Below, piece after piece: positions 25,401-32,026 of a stretch of DNA of 64,000 nt. Origin of the DNA: Kiloniella sp. EL199 (GTDB lineage: Bacteria; Pseudomonadota; Alphaproteobacteria; Kiloniellales; Kiloniellaceae); assembly GCF_900313065.1 (NCBI RefSeq), contig NZ_OMPU01000006.1, forward strand, positions 502,734-566,733, in the 5' to 3' direction. The notes beneath the pieces were generated by a model. It had not been told where the DNA came from, made no database searches, and was given only the letters and a program-made list of their open reading frames with translations. Within the stretch, counting starts at the first letter, position 1; each line of letters opens with the position of its first letter. The translations under genes and the position numbers were made by a program.

Positions 25401-26122
25401 AAGAACTGACCCCTTTGGGTGACAAGGGGGATACCATGATTACCAAGCTGGCGGATCGTCTTGTTGATGTTGATCTGCTTGAACAAGCAGGTAACTTGTT
25501 GGAAGAGCAGGTTGAATTCCGCCTTGAAGGCGAAGAAAAAGCTCGTGTTGGAAGTCGTTTGGCCCTTATTCGTTTGCTTGAAAAGGACGCGGAAGAAAGC
25601 CTTGCTGCTCTGGATAAAACGAGTAGTGATAATTTACCAAAGGATTTGATTCAACAACGCTTACACTTGCGTGCACGGGCTTTGGCTGAACTCTCACAGG
25701 AAAAAGAAGCGTTGGATTTACTGGCTAAAGATCAAAGTCTGGATGCTTTACGTTTAAAAGCGGATATTCTCTGGAAACAACGAAAATGGGATGAGGCAGG
25801 AAAGATGCTTGGGAAACTGATTCCGGCCTCTCCACCTACAGATCGTATTTTGGGTGACAAAGAAAGTCAGGCTGTTATTAATCTTGCTATTGCACAAACT
25901 CTGTCTGGTGATAACGAGGGGCTTAAGCTCTTGAGAGACAGTTATAGTTCTATTATGAGTAAGGGGACACATAGCGATACCTTCAAGCTTTTAACCAATA
26001 GCTTGAATTCCGGTTCTGTAACATCGATCGCAGATGAGTTAAAACAAGTTTCTCAGGTTCAGGCCTTTATGGATCAGTATCGTAGTAAACTTAAGTCATC
26101 CCCTCTGAGTGAAATAAATTAA
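22469..26122 (+). CDS. large exported AMIN/TPR-like protein
   Basis: A 1217-residue protein with a Sec signal peptide (cleavage after DAQ region, about 24). Two similar beta modules (about 28-110 and 136-210: HPGYGRIVFDWP and HPDYNRLVFDWP) are followed by a low-complexity Lys/Glu/Asn linker (215-430) and a third related module near 446-520 (FNWDQPTGAVVFRRGEHLWLVFD). A long helical repeat region of TPR type runs from about 665 to the end. The beta modules resemble AMIN domains, which bind peptidoglycan or secretin-like partners. The TTG start overlaps the motB stop and has GGAGAA upstream. Its coupling to motB suggests a periplasmic motor or envelope scaffold; function unknown. Confidence 0.7.
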   Translation: MIKALCQTFLAGAFLLFFSSAPDAQEIPVRAGIHPGYGRIVFDWPRQVSYSARIDNEQLIIEFDNAADYRLDKVLQGVKGFTGKPSIGPDKKVLTFPLLDDFSLKTFKAGTKVIVDLRVDVNQPQSQSIGKNKSPSVQSVGFRFAEHPDYNRLVFDWPEKIKGALSQSGSSLTVRFDKDATVDLRKLNKQKMPFVQKGRVIATEPKLIIEFGLVPQTQARLFNVGPKSVIDVQTVPEKPVGAKPNGEQKVANSNKVDEKKAAANTINSKNSQPKKEEDVPEVKATQALDKKIENANEGASITLPELQELAGPGPLSLLPKPVGSEATQAVEETVETEDRAKPAGNSAVEENGGNDQAVISNESNDPVKPSTGNKVSTGNKKRLSKPQGSNSGPVRLSEFKLEDDDTIGESAEVGVEQDLVTLTEPLEIPNLVPPPGRTANLLPPTILNFNWDQPTGAVVFRRGEHLWLVFDREGPDNLAEAIEAMVPHFAPVDTQEVAGATVIRLSAPGTQVPRLSKADNTWTVDIRRRSPLPVQSISNVLGEGEDGPEVRFLVKSVSRLLSLSHPELGDRLIVAPIGEPNLGSSNIDEFPQFRSLPSYQGVVLQPTAEGLVVALTPRAVVVRSRDQLIVSDETARSLPRSGEITPSIPVRMLNLGADRLGSEDDYLRNLQDLQQAAVETTGMQQGLARLDLARFFFAHGRVAEAAGMLKLIGQENRRLSDDPSYQLLLGASQFLSDKFDEAQKTLSSPVLAGEWEANLWQAALAASGQDWGPAAIGFTETEALIEDFPRNIRNKLYLLAADSKLHVGDTGSASLFIGKALSGNPTEFEKAQADFLEGQRLLQDGFPEEARAIWKGLKYNRHRPTSARARHALTKLGIDEGTITQEEGIEQLEQLRFAWRGDKFEFAILSELGDRYADILDFRKSLHSLRQAASYFPHSERADKIAKRMQEIFEGMYIEDGGERIPPLSSIALYEEFKELTPLGDKGDTMITKLADRLVDVDLLEQAGNLLEEQVEFRLEGEEKARVGSRLALIRLLEKDAEESLAALDKTSSDNLPKDLIQQRLHLRARALAELSQEKEALDLLAKDQSLDALRLKADILWKQRKWDEAGKMLGKLIPASPPTDRILGDKESQAVINLAIAQTLSGDNEGLKLLRDSYSSIMSKGTHSDTFKLLTNSLNSGSVTSIADELKQVSQVQAFMDQYRSKLKSSPLSEIN

Positions 26123-26182
26123 GATTTGTGAAAGCCAGGTTCTGAAATCAATAAAGAGCTTATATTTGCATGAGTTAAGGGG

Positions 26183-26935
26183 CTATCCGAAACTTCGAAC
26201 CAGACTTCCGGCAATCAGATACCAACCATCAACCATCACAAAGAAAATCAGTTTAAAGGGCAGTGAAAGCATAATTGGTGGTAACATCATCATTCCCATA
26301 GACATGAGAACTGAAGCCACGACCATGTCTATAATCAGAAAGGGAAGGAAGATCAGGAAACCTATTTCAAAAGCTCTTCTTAGCTCACTGATCATAAAGG
26401 CAGGTATAAGTGCTCGAAGAGGTGTTGTAGAAGGTTCCGCTACTTCCCCCGTCTCTGCCAAATCAAGGAAAAGGCGCAGATCTTTTTCCCGAACGTGCTG
26501 TAGCATAAAATCCCTGATCGGTCCCGTGCCTCTATCCCATGCCTCTATTTCGGATATTTCTTCATCAACAAGAGGTTTTATTGCACCTTCGTAAACCTTT
26601 TCCATTGTCGGGGTCATGATAAAAGCAGTTAGGAAGAGCGCTAGGCTGATTAAAACAGTATTGGGTGGGGCTTGTTGAATACCCATCGCGGTACGAATGA
26701 AGGATAGGACGACGATAATTCTGGTAAAAGAGGTTACCATCATAAGTATAGCCGGAGCTAGACTGAGGATGGTGAGCAGGGCCAGCATCTGTAATATGCG
26801 ACCACTGCCTGAACCAAGTATTTCGTTATTCAAATCAAGAGTAAGAGCCTGGGCCCAACTGTGGTCTGGAATGAATGATAAACCTGCCACCAGTGCCGCA
26901 ACAGTAACAACTCTAGGGGTAAAATATTTTGTCAT
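26183..26935 (-). CDS. fliP: flagellar export gate protein FliP
   Basis: FliP forms the core of the type III export gate with FliQ and FliR. The 250-residue protein has a cleavable signal peptide (to SWA near 28) and the signature ILMMVTSFTRIIVVLSFIRTAMGIQQAPPN. RALIPAFMISELRRAFEIGFLIFLPFLIIDMVVASVLMSMGMMMLPP follows. It overlaps fliO by four bases and ends the minus-strand run from csrA. Confidence 0.96.
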   Translation of the reverse strand: MTKYFTPRVVTVAALVAGLSFIPDHSWAQALTLDLNNEILGSGSGRILQMLALLTILSLAPAILMMVTSFTRIIVVLSFIRTAMGIQQAPPNTVLISLALFLTAFIMTPTMEKVYEGAIKPLVDEEISEIEAWDRGTGPIRDFMLQHVREKDLRLFLDLAETGEVAEPSTTPLRALIPAFMISELRRAFEIGFLIFLPFLIIDMVVASVLMSMGMMMLPPIMLSLPFKLIFFVMVDGWYLIAGSLVRSFG

Positions 26936-27270
26936 ACCCTTGAACTTTCGTCCGCTTTTTTGAAGTCAATAACATCTTCCGGGCTGTCCGCCTGATTTGA
27001 AGATGGATCGCAAGGAATAGTATCAATATGGAGGTCGTTTGTTCCGCCAACTAAAACAACGTGTTCTTTGTTGTCGCATTGTACAATGACTACTTTTCTT
27101 TTTGCATCAAGCGGTCGAACTTCTTTGATTTGAAGGCGTTTTTGTTTGTTTCCGGTTATTGCCGGGCCATGGCCTAAGCCTAGCTTTTTGGCGATCAGTG
27201 AAAAGGCAAAAATAAGGCCGATAATGAAGATCAGGCTAAGGAAAAACTGGAAATAGTTGCCATATTCCAT
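26932..27270 (-). CDS. fliO: flagellar biosynthesis protein FliO
   Basis: The 112-residue protein has one N-terminal membrane helix (8-27) and a small cytoplasmic domain with the FliO pattern RLQIKEVRPLDAKRKVVIVQCDNKEHVVLVGG. FliO helps FliP assemble. The last 30 residues are acidic and variable. It overlaps fliP by four bases. Confidence 0.88.
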   Translation of the reverse strand: MEYGNYFQFFLSLIFIIGLIFAFSLIAKKLGLGHGPAITGNKQKRLQIKEVRPLDAKRKVVIVQCDNKEHVVLVGGTNDLHIDTIPCDPSSNQADSPEDVIDFKKADESSRV

Positions 27271-27274
27271 CGGG

Positions 27275-27604
27275 TTATTTTTTACCGGGTATGTTGGCGC
27301 TGGTATATGCGCGCGCAGCTTTATTGTGACTGGTCGTTTCTTTTATTTCAACGCGAACTCTGTCTAGATTACTGTTGATGGTAATTGTCAAATTATCTAG
27401 TTCCTCAATCAAGGCTAACAACTTGGGAGATAATTTTGACCGCTCTTTTGACGGAAGGTGTTGTAGTTCCTGGCACAAGAAATCTGTAACCTTGGGCAAA
27501 TCAGTTACGTCAAAGTCTTCGCCGGACTTGATTGTCGAATTGGCTAAAGCAATTTGTCGGGAAAGATGAGTTATCTGTTCCTTAAGTTCTTCAAACGTTG
27601 TCAT
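27275..27604 (-). CDS. unknown helical protein in fliO operon
   Basis: A 109-residue protein that I do not recognise. It is soluble, has no cysteine-rich or catalytic motif, and is predicted mostly helical (MTTFEELKEQITHLSRQIALANSTI; SPKLLALIEELDNLTITINSNLDRVRVEI), with a basic tail. Its size and helix pattern recall small flagellar chaperones such as FlgN or FliT, but this is inference. It overlaps the fhlB-like gene by four bases and lies four bases before fliO, so it is surely co-expressed with export-apparatus genes. Confidence 0.6.
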   Translation of the reverse strand: MTTFEELKEQITHLSRQIALANSTIKSGEDFDVTDLPKVTDFLCQELQHLPSKERSKLSPKLLALIEELDNLTITINSNLDRVRVEIKETTSHNKAARAYTSANIPGKK

Positions 27605-27975
27605 GACTGCTTAAGTGTTTCATCAAAAGGTTGTTTTTGTTCATCATAAACATAGTTTAGGATTGTGGCTACAGCTGTTAATGCTTCCAGAGGAATTTCG
27701 CTTTCTAATTCAACATTTGCAAGTATTTGGGCCAAGTCTGAATCTGTTCTGACTTTAACGCCTTGGTCAAAGGCTATTTGCAGTATTTGTTCTGCAATTT
27801 CCCCTGTTCCCTTCGCGATTACCTTGGTCTGTCCTGCGGTATTCCTTTTTACAGCAATCGAAAGCTGTGGCGTATCTTCTGTTTTTTCCTCACTGACATC
27901 AGATATTAATCCGTTTTGCGTGTCTGAAAACGAAGGCGCTAATTTTTTTTCAGGATCTTCGTCAGTTACACTCAT
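27601..27975 (-). CDS. FhlB-like orphan FlhB C-terminal domain
   Basis: The 124-residue protein has a disordered acidic N-terminal half and a C-terminal domain matching the cytoplasmic FlhB/YscU family: AVKRNTAGQTKVIAKGTGEIAEQILQIAFDQGV, then SEIPLEALTAVATILNYVYDEQ. Such stand-alone domains (FhlB, YlqH) occur beside flagellar genes and can partly replace the FlhB C-terminus. The NPTH autocleavage site is absent, so it is not processed. I take ATG 27975; a GTG at 28020 would add 15 residues. Full-length flhB is separate at 30887. Confidence 0.8.
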   Translation of the reverse strand: MSVTDEDPEKKLAPSFSDTQNGLISDVSEEKTEDTPQLSIAVKRNTAGQTKVIAKGTGEIAEQILQIAFDQGVKVRTDSDLAQILANVELESEIPLEALTAVATILNYVYDEQKQPFDETLKQS

Positions 27976-28086
27976 TCTGTCTTCTCTAATGAAATCAGAA
28001 AGCCTGCATACAGTCTGCACTGATTATGCTTAATGAAAGGTTATAAAAGCAATTTATATTATAGGGTTGTGTAGGCGGAGCAGGGG

Positions 28087-28320
28087 TTAGTCTTCTTCTG
28101 CGGTAAGATCAATGTCGATACCTAGCATGTCGAGAGACCCAGCTACTGCAGCTTTATTTTCTTCCTGAATACGTTCGTGAAGTTCCTGCCGTAGAACGGT
28201 TGCATCTTCGGGAAAGGTAAAGCCAATTTTTACTGATTTTCCACGTATATCAACAACCTTGACCTCTATGTCATTGTTAATGATGACTGATTCACCAATT
28301 TTCCGGGTAAGGTATAACAT
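28087..28320 (-). CDS. csrA: carbon storage/flagellin translation regulator CsrA
   Basis: A 77-residue CsrA. It begins MLYLTRKIGESVIINNDIEVKVVDIRGKSVKIGF, the dimeric beta-sheet RNA-binding domain, with the conserved LTRK and the later RQELHERIQEEN. CsrA binds GGA-loop hairpins and represses translation; FliW (6358) is its protein antagonist. The tail (60-77) is acidic and longer than in enteric CsrA. It is divergent from flgB and 111 bases upstream of the fhlB-like gene. Confidence 0.95.
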   Translation of the reverse strand: MLYLTRKIGESVIINNDIEVKVVDIRGKSVKIGFTFPEDATVLRQELHERIQEENKAAVAGSLDMLGIDIDLTAEED

Positions 28321-28330
28321 CGTGGACTTT

Positions 28331-28343
28331 GGACTCCCTGTCC
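28331..28343 (-). promoter_or_regulatory. candidate CsrA-binding hairpin in csrA leader
   Basis: On the minus strand GGAC-AGGGA-GTCC forms a four-pair hairpin that presents GGA in a five-base loop, 10 bases before the csrA start. It overlaps the only purine-rich ribosome-site candidate (GGGAG). This is the geometry of known CsrA sites, so autoregulation is likely but untested. Confidence 0.5.
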
Positions 28344-28476
28344 CTATATGCCAAGTGCTGACTGGAAGGATTTTTAATTAACTACCTGTTCTGTCCACGT
28401 ATTTATACGTGCATTTTTTACTTAGGTCGAGCCAAACTTGGTATTTTTGATCATTTTTTACTAGATCTGGAATTCG

Positions 28477-28491
28477 TTAACAGGTTATTAA
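28477..28491 (+). promoter_or_regulatory. CtrA-type box upstream of flgB
   Basis: TTAA-CAGGTTA-TTAA is an exact TTAA-N7-TTAA match, 60 bases before the flgB start and in the csrA/flgB divergent region. It would place flgB-flgC-fliE-fliQ-fliR-flhB in the early, CtrA-controlled class, as in Caulobacter. Confidence 0.7.
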
Positions 28492-28551
28492 GTGAGCAAG
28501 CGTATTATTTCGAGGGTTGCGGACCTTATTGTAATGTGAGGAGAACTGGTA

Positions 28552-28953
28552 TTGGCAGATAAGCTGAAAATTACAGATGTTTTAGCCAGAAAAATGGATT
28601 GGTTGACGCAGCGGCAGGCTGTGATCTCCAAGAATATTGCCAATTCGGACACTCTGAACTACGTCCCGCTTGATTTGAAAGATAACCATTTCAAGTCTCT
28701 TGTTAGCCGATCTGCGCCTGTGATGGCACAGCGATCCAGCCACGAAGGGCATCTGTCAAATAATCCGCTCAAAGGGGATCAGGCAAGGGCAAACAAGGCT
28801 AAAGATATTTATGAAACTGCTCCGGCGGGAAACGCTGTTATTCTGGAAGAGCAGATGATCAAGATGTCACAGACGCAACTGGATTATCAGGGCATGGTGC
28901 GTCTTTATAAAAAGCATCAGGATATGTTTAAGATGGTTCTCAAAGGGCCATAA
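28552..28953 (+). CDS. flgB: proximal rod protein FlgB
   Basis: A 133-residue rod protein: MDWLTQRQAVISKNIANSDTLNYVPLDLK near the N-terminus and EEQMIKMSQTQLDYQGMVRLYKKHQDMFKMVLKG at the end. It uses a TTG start preceded by GAGGAG; no usable ATG lies nearby. It opens the operon that continues with flgC and fliE. Confidence 0.92.
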   Translation: MADKLKITDVLARKMDWLTQRQAVISKNIANSDTLNYVPLDLKDNHFKSLVSRSAPVMAQRSSHEGHLSNNPLKGDQARANKAKDIYETAPAGNAVILEEQMIKMSQTQLDYQGMVRLYKKHQDMFKMVLKGP

Positions 28954-29011
28954 GGAAAACTTGGCATAAATCTTGTACGTAAAGAATTGGCGATAAATTA
29001 GGAAAAACGCG

Positions 29012-29422
29012 ATGTCTGATCTATATAAATCGATGCAGGTTTCTGCTTCCGGGATGCGAGCCCAGGGAACCAGGTTGCGCATAATTTCTGAAAATATCGC
29101 CAATGCTGATTCTGTTGCTCAGGAACCGGGCGGCGCGCCTTATCGACGTAAAATGGTCTCTTTTGGTGCTGAATTAAACCGAGAGCTGGGCGTCGAAAAA
29201 GTCGTCGTTAAGGATGTCCTGACAGATAAATCTGAGTTTAAAAGAGAATACTTACCTGGACATCCAGCAGCTGATGAGGATGGATACGTGCTTCAACCGA
29301 ATGTTAACTCTCTGGTTGAGATGACGGACATGCGTGAAGCTCAACGAAGCTTTGAAGCCAACTTACAAGCGATACAAGCATCGAAAAGTATGTTGCAGCG
29401 TACCTTGGAAATACTTCAGTAG
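29012..29422 (+). CDS. flgC: proximal rod protein FlgC
   Basis: A 136-residue protein with MQVSASGMRAQGTRLRIISENIANADS at the N-terminus, PYRRK and the C-terminal NSLVEMTDMREAQRSFEANLQAIQASKSMLQRTLEIL. All are classic FlgC features and the length is usual. It is 58 bases after flgB. Confidence 0.95.
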   Translation: MSDLYKSMQVSASGMRAQGTRLRIISENIANADSVAQEPGGAPYRRKMVSFGAELNRELGVEKVVVKDVLTDKSEFKREYLPGHPAADEDGYVLQPNVNSLVEMTDMREAQRSFEANLQAIQASKSMLQRTLEILQ

Positions 29423-29445
29423 AATAGGCGTGAGAGGATTTAATT

Positions 29446-29754
29446 ATGGCTGTAAATTTTGTTGATGCAGTAAACGCTTATAATCAAGCTGCTGAGAAAG
29501 GGCTGGCTGGTAAAAAAGGGACAGCTGATCCGGTAGGTGAAGACTTTGCTTCAACCTTGCGTGATGTTGCGACGGACACCTTGGCTACAATGCAAACCGC
29601 TGAAAATAAAACATTAATGGCAGCGGCAGGCAAAGCAGATGTCACAGATGTGGTGACGGCGATGTCCGAAGCCGAAGTGACGTTGCAAACAGTTGTTGCA
29701 GTCAGGGATAAGGTTGTTCAGGCCTATCAGGAAATTTTGCGGATGCCTATTTGA
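29446..29754 (+). CDS. fliE: hook-basal body protein FliE
   Basis: The 102-residue protein links the MS ring to the rod and is the first export substrate. The C-terminal half is diagnostic: VTDVVTAMSEAEVTLQTVVAVRDKVVQAYQEILRMPI. It is 23 bases after flgC. Confidence 0.93.
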   Translation: MAVNFVDAVNAYNQAAEKGLAGKKGTADPVGEDFASTLRDVATDTLATMQTAENKTLMAAAGKADVTDVVTAMSEAEVTLQTVVAVRDKVVQAYQEILRMPI

Positions 29755-29815
29755 TCTGGCTTTGCTGATGTTCTAGGCTGGCTATATATCAAGAATTGAA
29801 ATTTACAGGTGGGGC

Positions 29816-30082
29816 ATGAGTGAAACCGACGTCATCGAATATGGTAAAGAAGCAGTATGGGTGATGTTGAAAATGAGTGCGCCCGTGCTGTCGATTGCGT
29901 TGCTTGTTGGTTTGATCATTTCTTTATTTCAGGCTTTGACACAACTTCAGGAAATGACACTTACCTTTGTGCCCAAGCTCATTATCATTAGCTTGACGCT
30001 TGTTGCAACTGCCCCGTTTATGGCGCAAACTCTAGGTACATTTACTGAAGAGCTCATGGACAGGATTGTCGCCTTAGGATAG
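29816..30082 (+). CDS. fliQ: flagellar export gate protein FliQ
   Basis: An 88-residue protein with two membrane helices. The signature VGLIISLFQALTQLQEMTLTFVPKL lies in the loop region. It is three bases before fliR. Confidence 0.95.
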   Translation: MSETDVIEYGKEAVWVMLKMSAPVLSIALLVGLIISLFQALTQLQEMTLTFVPKLIIISLTLVATAPFMAQTLGTFTEELMDRIVALG

Positions 30083-30085
30083 GTC

Positions 30086-30844
30086 ATGCTCTATGATTTA
30101 CTCCCTTCCAGTGTTTACATTGTTTTAATTGTGTTTACACGTATCGGCAGTGCGATGATATTATTGCCGGGATTTGGTGAGTCATATGTATCACCACGTA
30201 CCAGATTAGCTTTATCTATGTTGATCAGTATTCTGGTTGCCCCAATTCTGGCATCCAGTATTCCTGCTATGCCTGATGAAGTTTCTGGGCTTGGACTTTT
30301 AGTTTTTAGCGAAGCTATCATCGGCTTTTTTATGGGCACAGTCGCGCGTATGTTTTTAAGCGCGGCTGCGTCAGCGGGCATGATAGCGGCGACAATGTCT
30401 TCGTTGGCAAATGCATTGATTCAAGACCCGGTTTCAGCCCAACAAGCTTCTATTATGGGAACATTCTTAACGGCGATTGCCATCGTGTTAATTATGGTTT
30501 TGGATATTCATCACCTTTTCATTCTGGGGCTGGTGGATAGTTATGAACTTTTTGTCCCGGGACAGATATTACCTACGGGTGATTTTTCAAACATGATTGC
30601 CCGTGTTGTCGGTGACACCTTTATATTGGCGACACGAATGGCTGCGCCTTTTATTGTTGTTGGGATGATTTTCTTTCTGGGTTTAGGGTTACTCGCGAAG
30701 TTGATGCCTCAGATGCAGGTATTTTTTGTGGCCATGCCTCTTCAGGTTGCTATGGGGATTACGGTGCTATTTTTGTGTGTGCCTGTTATGATCAAGGTTT
30801 ACATGATTAGCCTGGAAGAGCATTGGATGGCATTTGTGAAATGA
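30086..30844 (+). CDS. fliR: flagellar export gate protein FliR
   Basis: A 252-residue membrane protein with about six hydrophobic helices. Family marks are RIGSAMILLPGFGESYVSPRTRLALSMLISILVAP and the late LGLGLLAKLMPQMQVFFVAMPLQVAMG. It completes the FliPQR gate with fliP at 26183. Confidence 0.95.
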   Translation: MLYDLLPSSVYIVLIVFTRIGSAMILLPGFGESYVSPRTRLALSMLISILVAPILASSIPAMPDEVSGLGLLVFSEAIIGFFMGTVARMFLSAAASAGMIAATMSSLANALIQDPVSAQQASIMGTFLTAIAIVLIMVLDIHHLFILGLVDSYELFVPGQILPTGDFSNMIARVVGDTFILATRMAAPFIVVGMIFFLGLGLLAKLMPQMQVFFVAMPLQVAMGITVLFLCVPVMIKVYMISLEEHWMAFVK

Positions 30845-30886
30845 TGGATGTACCCGTTGATTTCACATTTTTAGAAGGGGCGCATC

Positions 30887-31948
30887 ATGTCAGATGAGAG
30901 TGATGAGTCCCAGAAAACAGAAGAGCCAACCGCAAAGAAGCTGGCTGACGCACGTGAAAAAGGGGATGTTCCTAAATCTCAGGAAATGAACTCATGGTTT
31001 TCGTTTTTTGGGTTTTTGTTGTTTCTGTCTTTTTTCGCAGTCTGGATTAGTCAGGAATTGGGATCAACCTTTGCTACATTCTTTGAACGTCCTGATACAA
31101 TACGGTTTGAAACCGGTCATATCTACGAGGCAATGATTTCTCTTGTCAAAGATGTAGGTATTCTTTTTATCGCACCTGCGATTATCATGGTCGCTTTTGC
31201 GATTGCATCGGGGTTAATGCAGCACGGATTTTTATTGTCATCTGAATCTTTGACACCAAAATTAAGTAAAATTTCGCCTCTTGCAGGATTCAAGCGACTT
31301 TTTTCTCTTCAATCTGTCATGAATCTGGTCAAAGGCTTGGCAAAGCTTATTATTGTTGGTGGCATTATTGGCTTTGTTTTGTGGCCTAAACGCTCTGTCG
31401 TGCCTCAACTCTCAGAACTTGATGTGACACAAATGACAATGATGTTGTTAGATTGGGCGACGCTTATTGTCATTGCTGTGGTTGCTGTCATGGCTGTGAT
31501 TGCTGGACTGGATTACCTGTATCAATATTTCGAATACATGAAAAAACTTCGAATGACGAAACAGGAAGTAAAGGATGAGTCCAAGCAAAGTGAAGGTGAC
31601 CCGATGATCAAGGGGCGCTTGCGCCAGTTGCGTATGGAGAAAGCACGTCAACGAATGATGGCAGCTGTACCTAATGCCGATGTGGTTATAACAAACCCAA
31701 CGCACTTTGCTGTTGCCTTAGAGTACAATGGGATGATGATGGAAGCGCCAAAACTAACGGCTAAAGGTGTAGATGCTGTTGCTTTTCGTATTCGTAATGT
31801 TGCAGAAGAGAATAAAGTTCCGATAATCGAAAATCCACCGCTCGCCAGAGCGCTTTATGCAGGTGTTGAAATTGATCAAGAGATCCCGCCGGAACACTAT
31901 AAAGCAGTGGCTGAAATCATTGGCTACATCATGAAACTGAAAAAATAA
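30887..31948 (+). CDS. flhB: flagellar export switch protein FlhB
   Basis: The 353-residue protein begins with the cytoplasmic SQKTEEPTAKKLADAREKGDVPKSQE. Four membrane helices follow, then the cytoplasmic domain with the autocleavage motif N270-P-T-H273 in VVITNPTHFAVALEY. It controls the change from rod/hook to filament export. It is the last gene of the flgB operon; cckA follows after 78 bases. Confidence 0.96.
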   Translation: MSDESDESQKTEEPTAKKLADAREKGDVPKSQEMNSWFSFFGFLLFLSFFAVWISQELGSTFATFFERPDTIRFETGHIYEAMISLVKDVGILFIAPAIIMVAFAIASGLMQHGFLLSSESLTPKLSKISPLAGFKRLFSLQSVMNLVKGLAKLIIVGGIIGFVLWPKRSVVPQLSELDVTQMTMMLLDWATLIVIAVVAVMAVIAGLDYLYQYFEYMKKLRMTKQEVKDESKQSEGDPMIKGRLRQLRMEKARQRMMAAVPNADVVITNPTHFAVALEYNGMMMEAPKLTAKGVDAVAFRIRNVAEENKVPIIENPPLARALYAGVEIDQEIPPEHYKAVAEIIGYIMKLKK

Positions 31949-32026
31949 CCAAACTTAAGCTATCTGGTTTGTTTTTAAACGATTTTCAGGTTAATCTTTC
32001 ATTTACTGTCTTTTATCTCTTTTCTC

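Noticed and set aside
28962-28977. TGGCATAAATCTTGTA as a sigma-54 promoter for flgC
   Set aside because: The spacing is right, but the -12 GC is GT and it lies inside a continuous early operon.
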